64,000 bases of DNA from Bradyrhizobium sp. 4 (GCF_023100905.1 NZ_CP064687.1:1-64000); one strand, 5' to 3'. Counted from the first letter of the stretch, positions 43,862-52,916 are shown. Numbers and translations are program-made. The notes: generated by a model from the letters alone, not told the origin.

Positions 43862-44610
43862 TCAGCCAAGCAGGATTGCAGCGCGCTGCTGGTCCTCGAA
43901 GCTCAGGACTCGGTGAGCAAACGCCTTGTTCTCCGCGATCGATCCATCGAGCAATTGCTTGAGCAGACCGAGGTTTGTCTTCTGCTGGTTGCTCAGGTTC
44001 TCGCGTATGCTGCAGAGCTGATCCCGGTCGGTCACTTGAACCAGAGCAAAGAACTTGCCCAACAACCCGGCAATGACATCAGACGCCTGCACGCCCGGCT
44101 CGTCATGGGATACGACAAAACGGAAATTTTCGAGTCGCCGATCGCCGTCCATGAACACTTCCGCGCCGAGATACTCCTCGATCACCTTTTCCACATCCAG
44201 GATGTGGTGCGAATTCTTGAACAAGCAGATCCGCCCAACATAGAAAGGACCGAAACTCTCGACCAGCACGTTGGCCTGCTCGTCCTCAAGGTACGGGAGC
44301 GCATCCAGCTTCTCGGCGATCTGAAGAACGCCCTTGAGCATCATGTATTCGAAATGACCGAGCAGCGGCTCGCGCTCTTCTAGACGCCCGCGAAGCTCGG
44401 AAATAAAGTCGTTTCGGCGTTGGCTTCCGACATCAGGATAGGAATATCGCCGAAACAGATCAACCGTGTCCGCCAGGTTGAAGCGCAGAATCGTATAAAG
44501 CGCGTCCTTGAGCTGACCATGAAATGGAAGGAGTTGATGCTTCTCATACTCCGTCAAAATTGAATCGATAATATCGACGGTGGACCAGTAGAGCGGGTCC
44601 ATCACGGAGT
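43862..44610 (-). pseudogene. DUF3800-type gene, 3' part (split by IS5)
   Basis: C-terminal two thirds of a gene whose 5' part lies at 46140-46494. Removing the IS5 element and one AATG copy restores the frame as EKGFAVHYSVMDPLYWSTVD, for a protein of about 367 residues. The segment FRFVVSHDEPGVQASDVIAG fits the C-terminal 'S...G-x-Q-x-(S/A)-D-x-x-A-G' motif of DUF3800, a presumed RNase H-like fold found near restriction and abortive infection genes. Taken alone, this part has no good start and is inactive. Confidence 0.75.
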
Positions 44611-44614
44611 AATG

Positions 44615-46139
44615 AGTCGTCCGTGAACAAGGCACTAAGCGATTGAGCAGGAGTCAGTTTTCCGGTTGCGGCGGCATTTGAGATTGCAGGGATTGGGGGC
44701 TTGAGGCCCCCAAACCTTGCAATTTTCGTTTGTGGATTCCCTTTCGCTGCGGACCATGATTCTGTGGTGCATCGGAGGGGCCGATGCGACCGAAGAAGCA
44801 CAGGACGACGGGATCGAACGATCTGTTCCGGGCGCGGCTGGACCAGATCATCAATCTGAAGCACGAGTTGGTTCTGCTTGCCGGCAAGATCGATTGGGAC
44901 TGGATCGACGGCGAGATCGCGCCGCTCTACAGCGAGAACGGCCGGCCCGGGATCGAGACCCGCTTCATGATCGGGCTGTTGTTGCTCAAGCATATCTACG
45001 GGCTGTCCGATGAGGGGGTGTGCGAGCGCTGGGTCCACGACCCTTATTTCCAGTTCTTCACCGGCGAAGAGTTTTTCCAGCACGCTTTCCCGCACGAACG
45101 CTCGGACCTGAGCCATTGGCGCAAGCGGCTCGGCGACAAGCTGGAGCTGCTGCTGGCCGAGAGCCTGCGGGTGGCGCACGAAGCCGGCGCCTTACGCAGC
45201 CAGGACCTCAAGCGCGTCACGGTTGATACCACGGTGCAGCCGAAGGCCATCACCTTTCCGACCGACGCCAAGCTGCTTCATGCGGCCATCCAGGGCCTCA
45301 ATCGCCTGGCGAGAAGGCACGCCGTCAGGCTGCGGCAATCCTATTCTCGCGTGGCCAAGGCCGCTGCGATGATGGCGGGCCGCTACGCCCATGCCAAACA
45401 GTTCAGCCGGCATCAGCGGCAGTTGCGTATCCTGCGCAGCCGGCTGGGCCGGATCATCCGCGACATCCGTCGCAAGATCGAGCGCCAGCCAGCCCTCGAG
45501 GAGGCATTCGCCCTTCCGCTTGGCCGAGCCAGCCAGATCCGCTCCCAGCAGCAGCGCCAGCGCGGCTGGAAGCTCTATTCATTTCATGCCCCGGAGGTGG
45601 AGTGCATCGGCAAAGGCAAGGCCTCAGCCCCTTACGAGTTCGGCGTGAAGGCCTCCATCGTCACCAACAATCGCCGAGCTCCCGGTGGCCTGTTCGTACT
45701 GCATGCCAGGTCGCTGCCCGATAATCCCTACGACGGTCATACCCTGCGGGACGTCATCGACCGCACCGAGGCGCTCACCGGCTGTCCGATCGAGCGGGCC
45801 TATGTCGACAAGGGATATCGCGGCCACGACACGCAAAATCCACGTCGCGTCTTCATTTCGGGCCAGAAGCGCGGCGTGTTCGGCGCCATCAAGCGCGAGC
45901 TCCGGCGCCGCTCCGCCATCGAGCCCATCATCGGACATCTGAAGGCCGAAGGTCACCTTGGCCGCTGCTATCTCAAAGGCCGCGCCGGCGACGCCGCCAA
46001 CGTCGTGCTCTCAGCAGTCGGCCACAACTTCCGCCGTATCCTCGCCTGGCTCAGAGAACTCTTGTGCCTCTTCCTGATCCAGCTATCGCATACGCTTGCC
46101 TGTCCGCTCCCGCTCAATTCGGCTTCTTAACGGACGACT
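44615..46139 (+). mobile_element. Intact IS5-family element
   Basis: A 1,525-bp element with ends AGTCGTCCGTGAAC (44615) and, as complement, AGTCGTCCGTTAAG (46139). A 4-bp target duplication AATG lies at 44611-44614 and 46140-46143. It carries one intact transposase gene. Insertion occurred in a DUF3800-type gene, which is exactly restored if the element is removed. A lone copy of its right terminus persists at 26113-26131. Confidence 0.9.
44784..46130 (+). CDS. IS5-family transposase
   Basis: A 448-residue DDE transposase of the IS5 group. It has an N-terminal DUF772 domain (about 40-115, GRPGIETRFMIGLLLLKHIY and FPHERSDLSHWRKRLG). The first catalytic Asp is in VTVDTTVQPKAI, the second in AYVDKGYRGHD, and the Glu in SAIEPIIGHLKAEG. 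Full length, no lesions, so likely active. The start MRPKKHRTTGSNDLFRARLD at 44784 fits the family. Confidence 0.95.
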   Translation: MRPKKHRTTGSNDLFRARLDQIINLKHELVLLAGKIDWDWIDGEIAPLYSENGRPGIETRFMIGLLLLKHIYGLSDEGVCERWVHDPYFQFFTGEEFFQHAFPHERSDLSHWRKRLGDKLELLLAESLRVAHEAGALRSQDLKRVTVDTTVQPKAITFPTDAKLLHAAIQGLNRLARRHAVRLRQSYSRVAKAAAMMAGRYAHAKQFSRHQRQLRILRSRLGRIIRDIRRKIERQPALEEAFALPLGRASQIRSQQQRQRGWKLYSFHAPEVECIGKGKASAPYEFGVKASIVTNNRRAPGGLFVLHARSLPDNPYDGHTLRDVIDRTEALTGCPIERAYVDKGYRGHDTQNPRRVFISGQKRGVFGAIKRELRRRSAIEPIIGHLKAEGHLGRCYLKGRAGDAANVVLSAVGHNFRRILAWLRELLCLFLIQLSHTLACPLPLNSAS

Positions 46140-46494
46140 AATGAACAGCGAAGCCCTTCTCGATGACCCATCGCAGGAAAGACTCCAGCTTCTGAGCGGC
46201 CAACAGCTGCAAGAAGTCGCCCTTGGCTATGTGTTCAAGCTTAATATCCTTCGTGGTTTTTTGGATGCGACAACGCTGTCGCAAGTCATCGATATTCAAC
46301 TCGCGCGGCGGCCCGCGATAGGCGATGCCGGCGATCACGAAGTATTTTGGCTCCCTCACATTGAGTCCATCCGCACGGGTGTGCAGGCGGCGAATATTGT
46401 TCGTCTCGTCGTAATACATCGTGTAGGTCGCGTCGGCTCCAGTCAGTTCATTCAGTGCAATGTCGAACTTGCGGAGCTCATTCACTTCTATCAT
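46140..46494 (-). pseudogene. DUF3800-type gene, 5' part (split by IS5)
   Basis: N-terminal 118 residues, starting MIEVNELRKFDIALNELTGA, with the DUF3800 hallmark YTMYYDETNN (the conserved D-E-S/T near the start) and YFVIAGIAY. The stop TAG at the end is supplied by the IS5 element. It continues, after the element, into 44610-43862. The gene begins 186 bases after the AbiE pair on the same strand and may have been cotranscribed with it. Confidence 0.75.
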
Positions 46495-46679
46495 GTTCGT
46501 ACTTGCTTGGAGGCAAAATCGGGATTTAGATTTTGTAATGCTGGCCGGTGTTTACCGTCGCGCGACTGGGTGACCGCACTTTCCTGCGCGACAGCTAGCT
46601 GCACGTTCGTGCGTGACCTTACTTCCGACGCAAAACATGGCGGTATGGCTGGGCTGCATCCACCGATGCGCACGTTGGT

Positions 46680-47693
46680 TCAAATAACCTTGTTCGCCCA
46701 TTTCTCGAGGTCCGCGCACCGACGCATCAGTTCATCAAATGTCTCGGGCTCGTCGAGCAAGAGTCCGTCCGCGATCATGTGCTTGTAATCTCGTTCCAAG
46801 ACGACTCGCGATTGTCCCTCTGGGACGAGCTTTAAGGCGCCACCGACGGCCGAGTTGTATTCGATGACCGCCCCGGCAGAATCCTTTTCTGAGAAGAACC
46901 ACGACTTGTGCTCCGCAACGGTTACAGCAAGTTTTCGGTCCTTCATTGCCGATTCCGCAATCCCTGCATCGTCCAATCTCACAAGGTCATACCAGTGGCG
47001 AGCGAAGCGTTCGCCTTTCAGTTTCCCTTGAACGCAAAAGACATGGATCGCAGTCGCCTTCTCCCAGAAGGTTCGCTCCGCTTTCATGGTCTTGGGCTTA
47101 GCGGTCGGGAATTCGAGAGTTTCAAGGTACTGGGCAGCGTCGCAAACGACGTCATGAAGTTCGCTCGGCTCCCCTGTCGATCGTGCGCCGAATTCGAGCA
47201 TCACGGCGGGGCTCACATAGCCGCTACCAGTCTCCAAGGGATCGTACGTGACGAAAATCTTGTCGTCCTTGGCTTCAGCCTTGGCGCTCAGCTTGTCATG
47301 TTGCAAGCGCTTATTGATTACGGGCAACGCCTTTTCCTTGACCCAGACTGGGAGGCGTTCTCGTGCCTTGTCGCTCCACTTTTTGCTTTGACTGCGGCTC
47401 TGAGGGACCGGATTGTCCTCACTTGCGCTCACCAGGTCCGGAGCTATCGCGCGGATGTCGTAGGTGAGATCGACGTCTTCCGAGAAACGGCGGATTGCGC
47501 CGTAAGCCTTCGAAAGGGACGTTCCGCCCTTGAAGACCAGATGGTCGCCCATTGGCGAGGAAAAAAGCGCATTCAGGCACCAAACGACCCAAACATCCTT
47601 CTCGAGAAGATGTGCAGGTAGTCCTGAGTTTGAAGCAGCAACGCCGAGCGCCTCTCGGCGATCGGCATTCGATAGATTTAGAAATTTATCCAA
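46680..47693 (-). CDS. abiEii: AbiEii/AbiGii-type nucleotidyltransferase toxin
   Basis: A 337-residue toxin of the type IV AbiE system. The nucleotidyltransferase motifs are FKGGTSLSKAYGAIRRFSED, followed by VDL (the GS...DxD pattern); other family signatures are LLEKDVWVVWCL near the start and RHWYDLVRLDD later. Related toxins transfer nucleotides to tRNA or other targets and stop growth during phage infection. The start is a TTG overlapping the antitoxin stop by eight bases. Intact. It lies beside the DUF3800-type gene in an apparent defence cluster. Confidence 0.92.
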   Translation of the reverse strand: MDKFLNLSNADRREALGVAASNSGLPAHLLEKDVWVVWCLNALFSSPMGDHLVFKGGTSLSKAYGAIRRFSEDVDLTYDIRAIAPDLVSASEDNPVPQSRSQSKKWSDKARERLPVWVKEKALPVINKRLQHDKLSAKAEAKDDKIFVTYDPLETGSGYVSPAVMLEFGARSTGEPSELHDVVCDAAQYLETLEFPTAKPKTMKAERTFWEKATAIHVFCVQGKLKGERFARHWYDLVRLDDAGIAESAMKDRKLAVTVAEHKSWFFSEKDSAGAVIEYNSAVGGALKLVPEGQSRVVLERDYKHMIADGLLLDEPETFDELMRRCADLEKWANKVI

Positions 47694-48279
47694 CGCGCAG
47701 TTCGCTTACCGGCTTGGCAAGCCAAGTCGGCAATGAAGGTGCGGCAGACCTCAGTTCGTTCGCTTCAATCGGAGTCAGTTTTTGACTGACCGATTGCAAG
47801 GCTTGTCTTGCAGTCTCTGGACCGACCCAGGCAAGCGCGCGCACGACCTCACCTGCTCGACGGTTGGCCAGGGTAAGCTGCCAACGCGGTGCATGCTTGA
47901 ATTCCACAACTTGCTTGCCAAGATGGAGCTGGCGGGAAGGACCGGAGGTCAGAAAGACCTGCCGAACAGGTACCTGCGTCGTCAAACCGAGGTGGTTGGC
48001 CGCCGCAGCGCCGCTGGAAACGATAATTTCACCGCTGCGCGCCTTGGTCTCCTCAATGACTTTTTCGACCGACGGAGCTCTAGTCCCGAAGCGGCTTTCG
48101 ACCGGACGTAGATATACCCCTCGCCTCGCGCGCAAGAGCTTTCCTCGCTCGGCAAGACGCGAAAGGGCCTGATCGACGGCAGCACGCTTTCCAAGTTGCA
48201 AAAGTGCCTTGGCAGCGATGGGCGCGCCTTCGGGCAGTTCTTTTGTGACTTCCAAAATCCGGGTGCTCAGGGTGGTCAT
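47686..48279 (-). CDS. abiEi: AbiEi-type antitoxin
   Basis: A 197-residue antitoxin (DUF6088/AbiEi_4 type) with an N-terminal winged-helix (about 1-75, AAVDQALSRLAERGKLLRAR, RGVYLRP) and a C-terminal antitoxin domain (GAAAANHLGLTTQVPVRQVF, TLANRRAGEVVRALAW). ATG at 48279 begins the wing-helix; an upstream in-frame start at 48366 would cover the promoter. AbiEi antitoxins repress their own operon, and an inverted repeat lies 15-42 bases upstream of the start here. Overlaps the toxin gene by eight bases. Confidence 0.9.
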   Translation of the reverse strand: MTTLSTRILEVTKELPEGAPIAAKALLQLGKRAAVDQALSRLAERGKLLRARRGVYLRPVESRFGTRAPSVEKVIEETKARSGEIIVSSGAAAANHLGLTTQVPVRQVFLTSGPSRQLHLGKQVVEFKHAPRWQLTLANRRAGEVVRALAWVGPETARQALQSVSQKLTPIEANELRSAAPSLPTWLAKPVSELRVG

Positions 48280-48293
48280 GGCACTCACTCCAC

Positions 48294-48321
48294 TGTCAGA
48301 AACATAGGAGAACTTCTGACA
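48294..48321 (-). promoter_or_regulatory. Operator-like inverted repeat upstream of abiEi
   Basis: TGTCAGAA and TTCTGACA form a perfect 8-bp inverted repeat separated by 12 bases, 15 bases before the antitoxin ATG. A TTGACA lies about 45 bases further upstream. AbiEi antitoxins of other systems bind inverted repeats in their own promoter, so this is a likely autoregulatory site. Confidence 0.65.
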
Positions 48322-48825
48322 CCCTACAAGTGTCGCCGTGAGAAAAGGTTTCCCTTGGAAAAACAATTACTTGTCAAAACATAGGGCCGATCCGGCCATT
48401 TCAAGAGTTCCACAATCAGGTTTTCAGGCCCAATCCCAGTCCTCACGAGCTGCACAAGCCGACGAGGTAAGCCGACCATTCCCACTCCTAATTCCCTCCG
48501 AGTAGACGAACACCTCCAGCTCGCGAGAAAACAAGCAAACTGATCGACGGGGCGGTGGCGAGATATTCGACGTCGCCCTTTCGCGAGCGCCCCCGCGAGA
48601 GATTGGGGCTCGCAGCTAAAGACGGCCTGGCACCATCCCTCCTGGCCATCCATCAAGCGCACAGTGGTAGCAGGCCTGTCCCGGCACCACACACTGTCGG
48701 GTCCGGCCGGTTGATCGCGATCTCAGCGCAGATGGCGGCGCTCCGCCGCGAAACCTCCGGGGTCCGCCTTTAAGGTCCGAGCTTGCACCGGCACTGCAGG
48801 TGGGCAGCCAAGTCGCACCGGGGCG
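48322..48825. other. Intergenic, no gene seen
   Basis: About 500 bases upstream of the AbiE operon. It includes the probable AbiE promoter (TTGACA on the minus strand near 48375). Reading frames on both strands have no recognisable content. Confidence 0.45.
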
Positions 48826-49026
48826 TTAGCTGTCGGGCCCGGCAAGATCGGCTTGCTCCGCGGCCGTTGGCCCCGGCTTGCCGAGCCTCGCCGCGATGAA
48901 TGCGTGGAAGGCGGCCATGGTGTACACCTCGTAGGGACGCCGCGTCGTCATGGTCAGCAGCCATCGGGCCAAGTTCCATCGGCACACTCTGCCAAGCGCC
49001 CGCGCGGGGCTACGGTAGAGAGACAT
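48826..49026 (-). CDS. Small hypothetical protein
   Basis: A 66-residue protein, MSLYRSPARALGRVCRWNLA, RWLLTMTTRRPYEVYTMAAF, with a short C-terminal acidic tail. It has an Arg/Trp-rich amphipathic first half and good coding composition. It is divergent from the membrane protein gene at 49103, sharing a short intergenic region. No family recognised. Confidence 0.45.
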   Translation of the reverse strand: MSLYRSPARALGRVCRWNLARWLLTMTTRRPYEVYTMAAFHAFIAARLGKPGPTAAEQADLAGPDS

Positions 49027-49102
49027 TTAGCAAATTCCGGAAGATGGCTTTCATCGCTTTAACCTAAGCTTGCCGCCTTCCCTTCAGTTCGGCACCTTTC
49101 CC

Positions 49103-49771
49103 ATGATGACAGTAGCAAGCTTCCTGTCCTTCTTCGGCATCATGATCGGGCTGGTCTCCGTTGCCTTTCCACTCCGCTTCCTGTACATCCGCGACCGCCG
49201 AATGGCGGCAATCGTGCTGACAGTCTCGGTGGTTACGTTCCTGCCGGTGACCGCCATCGATGGCGCAAAGGAACAGGCCTTGGCGCGTCAAGAGCACGCC
49301 ATCGCCCCTACGTCGAAGTCGCCCGCCGAACTGGCTGAAGAGGTTTGCCAGGCGCCCGGCGCGATCCCGGATTGCGAGGCAGTCCTGACCAAGCAGATAG
49401 CCGAGGAAGGGGGACATCCGAAGAAGCCGGAGCCGGTGCCGGCCGCCGACTCGCGGAACGGCTCCTGCAACTCCGACTGGCGCCAGTGCTCCGATAACGC
49501 TGACCTTATGAACAATTTCAAGGACAGCAGCCGCAGTTCGTTGTCGTGCCAGTATGCGGCAAAGAAGCTCGCGAAGTACGGCGCCCCGTCGTTCCCCTTC
49601 TTTTCGTTCAGCAACTTCAACAGCGGCAACGACTTCGTGAGGACCGGACAGGCGACGTTGGTCGAGCCCGACGCGGAGTTCCAGAACGCATCCGGCACAA
49701 TCGTGCACATCGTGGTTACCTGCAAATACGATCTGAATAGCCAGCGGGTAGTAGACGTGAGCCTCGATTGA
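49103..49771 (+). CDS. Hypothetical membrane-anchored protein
   Basis: A 222-residue protein with two N-terminal transmembrane segments (about 3-24 FLSFFGIMIGLVSVAFPLRF; 33-50 AIVLTVSVVTFLPVT) and a soluble, cysteine-containing C-terminal region expected in the periplasm (CNSDWRQCSDNADLMNNF, SCQYAAKKLAKYGAP, TCKYDLNSQRVVDVSL). The segment before the second half resembles proteins common in Rhizobiales, of unknown function. ATG 49103 is chosen; a TTG at 49070 is in frame but lacks a ribosome-binding site. Confidence 0.6.
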   Translation: MMTVASFLSFFGIMIGLVSVAFPLRFLYIRDRRMAAIVLTVSVVTFLPVTAIDGAKEQALARQEHAIAPTSKSPAELAEEVCQAPGAIPDCEAVLTKQIAEEGGHPKKPEPVPAADSRNGSCNSDWRQCSDNADLMNNFKDSSRSSLSCQYAAKKLAKYGAPSFPFFSFSNFNSGNDFVRTGQATLVEPDAEFQNASGTIVHIVVTCKYDLNSQRVVDVSLD

Positions 49772-50084
49772 CCGCGCCTTGTTCAGGACAGGCGCTATCC
49801 AGGGCACCCCTTTTCGTCCAGCACGGCCCCGATGGGCCCCTTTCGCCGAGCAACCAGGGCCACAGCCGAAGACCGCGCGCGATATCGGCGCGCTCGCCAA
49901 TTCCTATTGATTGTACGACCGGCCTCATCGCTCCCCTGGTCAGGGAGCACAATAGTTCAGGCAACAATAGGTCTATCAGCAACGTCGGTACATGCGACAA
50001 GACGCGGTGGCACAGTTAGGTTCGAGGGCTAGCATGTTCGCTTCTCTCCGCTTGACCGTCGGGACTCATCAAAATCCAGTGCGA
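49772..50084. other. Intergenic, no gene seen
   Basis: About 310 bases between converging genes. No hairpin with T-run or reading frame was convincing. Confidence 0.4.
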
Positions 50085-51386
50085 CTATTGGTCGGGCACG
50101 GCTGAATGAGGATCGTCGGCCCGCACGGACGTCTGCAGCTGCGCCGGGTCTACTTTCTTGCGTTGTGCCCATTCGACAAGATTGGTCGGACGATACCCGG
50201 GATCGGCGCGCCAGCGCCCAAACACGCTGCCGTCGATCGTCTCGTTTATGTTGATGTGCCTCCCGTCGTCGCGGACATCCGGCTCTTGGCCAATCGACCG
50301 GTAGAGCGGTCGCGTGAACCTGGCGTACATCCCGTAGCCGAAGAGCTTGTAGGAATCGGTGATCGGCGCCACCACCGAATTTCCCTCCAAGTCGACCTCT
50401 GATCGAAACGAAAGTCCCTGCGATTCTGCCTTTTTCATCATCCAGCGCAGTGGTGCCTGGGCGAGAAGGTCGGTCTCGTAGCCGCCACCTACGTTGGCGT
50501 GGGCGCCCACAAACCAGCGTTGCTCGACGCCGGAGAGCGGTCGCGGCTGCGCGATGATGGCCTTCGGATCTTTTGGATGGTGGACATCCCAGAGGGTGGG
50601 AACAAAGTCGTTCCGATGCTCATCGATAGCCAGCGCGTGATATCCGTTCAGGATGGGAAGACGCAGTCCGGTCTGAAGATAATCGAAAGACGAACGGCTG
50701 ATGCCGGGGATATTCCCTGCCGCCAAGCCGACAGACCCGACGGTGTCCCAGACGCCAATCACCTTGATTTTCGTGGGTTGGGCATACTTGAGTAGCCATC
50801 TCTCCTGCTCGGTCAGCTTGGCGACGTCGCCAGCCGCTTCCTTATCCTTCAAAGTCCAAATACTTTCCTCGTCACCTTTCCTATAGCGCTCGAAGAGCTC
50901 GCTGACGCCTATGGGCGACCCAGCCTTGAGGATGCCGTCGATGGCGATCAATCCAGCCAAGGCTCTTGCGGTGTATGCGCCGCGGCTGAAGCCGAAAATG
51001 TAGATCTCGTCGCCGTCGTTGTAATTTTCTATGAGCCACTCGTAGGCGTGCCGGATGTTCTCATCGAGCCCTTGTCCGAACACCCCACCGAGAAAACCGT
51101 TCACTCCGACCGAGTAGTAGACGAGCTGCGGCTTTCCGTCTCTCCCTTTCGAGGCGCACAGGGCCCGCATCCGCCAGACATTCGTGTTGCTATCGACACT
51201 ATTCCACGTCCCATCGAGAAAGACCGCCAGACGCTTCTGTTGCTGCTCAGCACCGGCGAAGTTCGGCTGGTTGCCGCTTTTCTCCGCAGGGTGGCCGATA
51301 ATCACACCGATCGCGACGATTGCGACAATACCCAAGAGAAGGGCCACCCAGTGCGCGAGCCGTTCAAAAATTCGCCAAATCTTCAT
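50085..51386 (-). CDS. Membrane-anchored DUF2235 alpha/beta hydrolase
   Basis: A 433-residue protein. It has an N-terminal transmembrane helix (about 10-33, LAHWVALLLGIVAIVAIGVI) and a DUF2235 domain with LAVFLDGTWN (about 54-63) and the nucleophile elbow FGFSRGAYTARAL (GFSRG, residues 132-136). WDTVGSVG and WFVGAHANVGGGY hold the likely Asp and His. Family members include the Tle1 phospholipase effectors of type VI secretion. The ATG at 51386 has a GGAG site six bases before; the upstream in-frame GTG at 51398 is rejected. The membrane anchor argues against a secreted effector. No T6SS genes are present. Confidence 0.88.
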   Translation of the reverse strand: MKIWRIFERLAHWVALLLGIVAIVAIGVIIGHPAEKSGNQPNFAGAEQQQKRLAVFLDGTWNSVDSNTNVWRMRALCASKGRDGKPQLVYYSVGVNGFLGGVFGQGLDENIRHAYEWLIENYNDGDEIYIFGFSRGAYTARALAGLIAIDGILKAGSPIGVSELFERYRKGDEESIWTLKDKEAAGDVAKLTEQERWLLKYAQPTKIKVIGVWDTVGSVGLAAGNIPGISRSSFDYLQTGLRLPILNGYHALAIDEHRNDFVPTLWDVHHPKDPKAIIAQPRPLSGVEQRWFVGAHANVGGGYETDLLAQAPLRWMMKKAESQGLSFRSEVDLEGNSVVAPITDSYKLFGYGMYARFTRPLYRSIGQEPDVRDDGRHININETIDGSVFGRWRADPGYRPTNLVEWAQRKKVDPAQLQTSVRADDPHSAVPDQ

Positions 51387-51505
51387 AAGCAGCTCCACGC
51401 TTGCTGATCAATTCTATGACCTTCTCCGCGACTCGATCGCGGGTCAGGGGATCTGATTGAACCCTGTAGGTACGAGCCCAGGTGGGTGGCACAGATCCTT
51501 CGCGC

Positions 51506-52438
51506 TCACTGAGGTCTCAGCGCGTTCGCGACCGCGCTGCCGATCAGAGCCGCGTTGTGCGCATCGACGGCCGCTTGCGATGGGCCGTTCACGATCCTCC
51601 CGACCACCTTCCCTCGCTTATCGGTGACCGCTTGGAAAGACGAGGCTCCGGGCGCCAGCGTCATAAGGAGCTCGTGCGTCCTGGTGCGGCTAGCATCGAG
51701 CAAGGGACTGGACGGCGTCGACAGCCGAACAAGACTCCATGTCGCGGCCATACTCGCATCCGTCGTGATGATGAACTTGTTGTCGTATTGCGACGAATCC
51801 GACTGTGTGCCGGCAACCCCAAGCGGCGGCCCCTCACCATTCGCGGTCGCGCGTGACGACCGATGGAAATCGATCACCTGGACCGCGTCAACGAGCCACT
51901 CCCGGATACCGAGGTTTGAGGCATCCACGAACGGCGAGCTGGTCGACCGAGGCCCGAGAGGGAAGCCTGGAGCGCAGCTGCTGCCTATCATCGGCTCAGC
52001 CAGATCATTTGCGGAGTAGTAGAAATTATACTTATGCGAGTGCAGATTTTCGGACGAAAGCTGTCCACCCAAACCGAAGGTGAAAGTCTGCGAATTGGCG
52101 AGCGGCATCTTGTACGACGCGCCTGGTGTCACCGAACTCTTCTCGTCTGCCTGCAGCGTAAGTTGAATGAGGACGCCCCAGGAGCCCGGCATGTAGGCGT
52201 CCTCCGCGGTGGAGACCTGCTTCCCGTTAACTAACCGTACGGGTACCGGAAGTCTGCGGATTTCGTCCCGGCCGAACTTCAGTTCGCAGTAGATGGCGTT
52301 CTTGACCTGGCGTTCCATATCCCGCGTAGCGTTGGGGTCTCCCGCCTGATCCCACACTTCTGGTAGCCGCGAATAGGAGAGTCCGCAGCCTGTCAGCGTA
52401 CAGCCCAGCGCGACAAGAATAAACGATCGCTCCAACAT
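51506..52438 (-). CDS. Hypothetical lipoprotein
   Basis: A 310-residue protein with a lipoprotein signal peptide: MLERSFILVALGCTLTGCGL, lipobox LTGC with Cys at residue 18. The mature part is beta-rich (WGVLIQLTLQADEKSSVTPG, TFTFGLGGQLSSENLHSHKY) and ends with AALIGSAVANALRPQ. A GGGGG ribosome-binding sequence precedes ATG 52438. It is 119 bases upstream of the DUF2235 gene on the same strand and may form an envelope unit with it. Family not recognised. Confidence 0.75.
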   Translation of the reverse strand: MLERSFILVALGCTLTGCGLSYSRLPEVWDQAGDPNATRDMERQVKNAIYCELKFGRDEIRRLPVPVRLVNGKQVSTAEDAYMPGSWGVLIQLTLQADEKSSVTPGASYKMPLANSQTFTFGLGGQLSSENLHSHKYNFYYSANDLAEPMIGSSCAPGFPLGPRSTSSPFVDASNLGIREWLVDAVQVIDFHRSSRATANGEGPPLGVAGTQSDSSQYDNKFIITTDASMAATWSLVRLSTPSSPLLDASRTRTHELLMTLAPGASSFQAVTDKRGKVVGRIVNGPSQAAVDAHNAALIGSAVANALRPQ

Positions 52439-52460
52439 GGTCGCCCCCACAATCGGAACT

Positions 52461-52718
52461 TTATTCGTTGCCTACGATCGGTTTGGCCCGCAAACGGCGC
52501 AGCAGTGCACTGGCCTTGGGTGAAGCGACCTCTATAGTCGGTCCCGATGGGCTGTCGGCGATGATGAGACCTCGAGCGCAGTAGTCGCTCGCCAATGTCA
52601 GGTCGTGAACGCATAGGCCCCCTGGGCATTTCGGCGCTCCTGGCTCACCGCAACGCCAGGCAAACGCCTCGCCTGAAACGAAGGTCACGAAGATTATGGA
52701 CAAGCAAAACGCGCGCAT
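52461..52718 (-). CDS. Small secreted cysteine-containing protein
   Basis: An 85-residue protein with a Sec signal peptide (MRAFCLSIIFVTFVSGEAFA) and four cysteines in the mature part (CGEPGAPKCPGGLCVHDLTL, YCARG), likely disulfide-bonded in the periplasm. It is 22 bases upstream of the lipoprotein gene on the same strand, so the three form a probable operon with the DUF2235 hydrolase. The 198 bases upstream are AT-rich and likely hold its promoter. No family recognised. Confidence 0.65.
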   Translation of the reverse strand: MRAFCLSIIFVTFVSGEAFAWRCGEPGAPKCPGGLCVHDLTLASDYCARGLIIADSPSGPTIEVASPKASALLRRLRAKPIVGNE

Positions 52719-52916
52719 GAAGTCCCCCCACCATCAGCCCGAAAACCGGCTGCCAACAAACAGTTGATAATATAAATTAAACGACCTTACATTGCGGTTG
52801 AATATTTCGCAAGATGGGCATCCACTGATGAGCAACAGCCAACGCGCATCGTCGCGTGGTTACTGCCCGTGCCAACGAATGCGGCGTTCTGATCCCGAAG
52901 CTTTCGCAGCTCGCCG

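Noticed and set aside
44615..46139. Considered as a passenger gene of the AbiE island rather than a transposon
   Set aside because: Terminal inverted repeats, AATG duplication and the restored host gene prove that it is an inserted IS5 element.
49064..49900. 278-codon minus-strand frame
   Set aside because: Antisense to the membrane-anchored protein gene at 49103; reads as a Gly/Arg/His-rich shadow.
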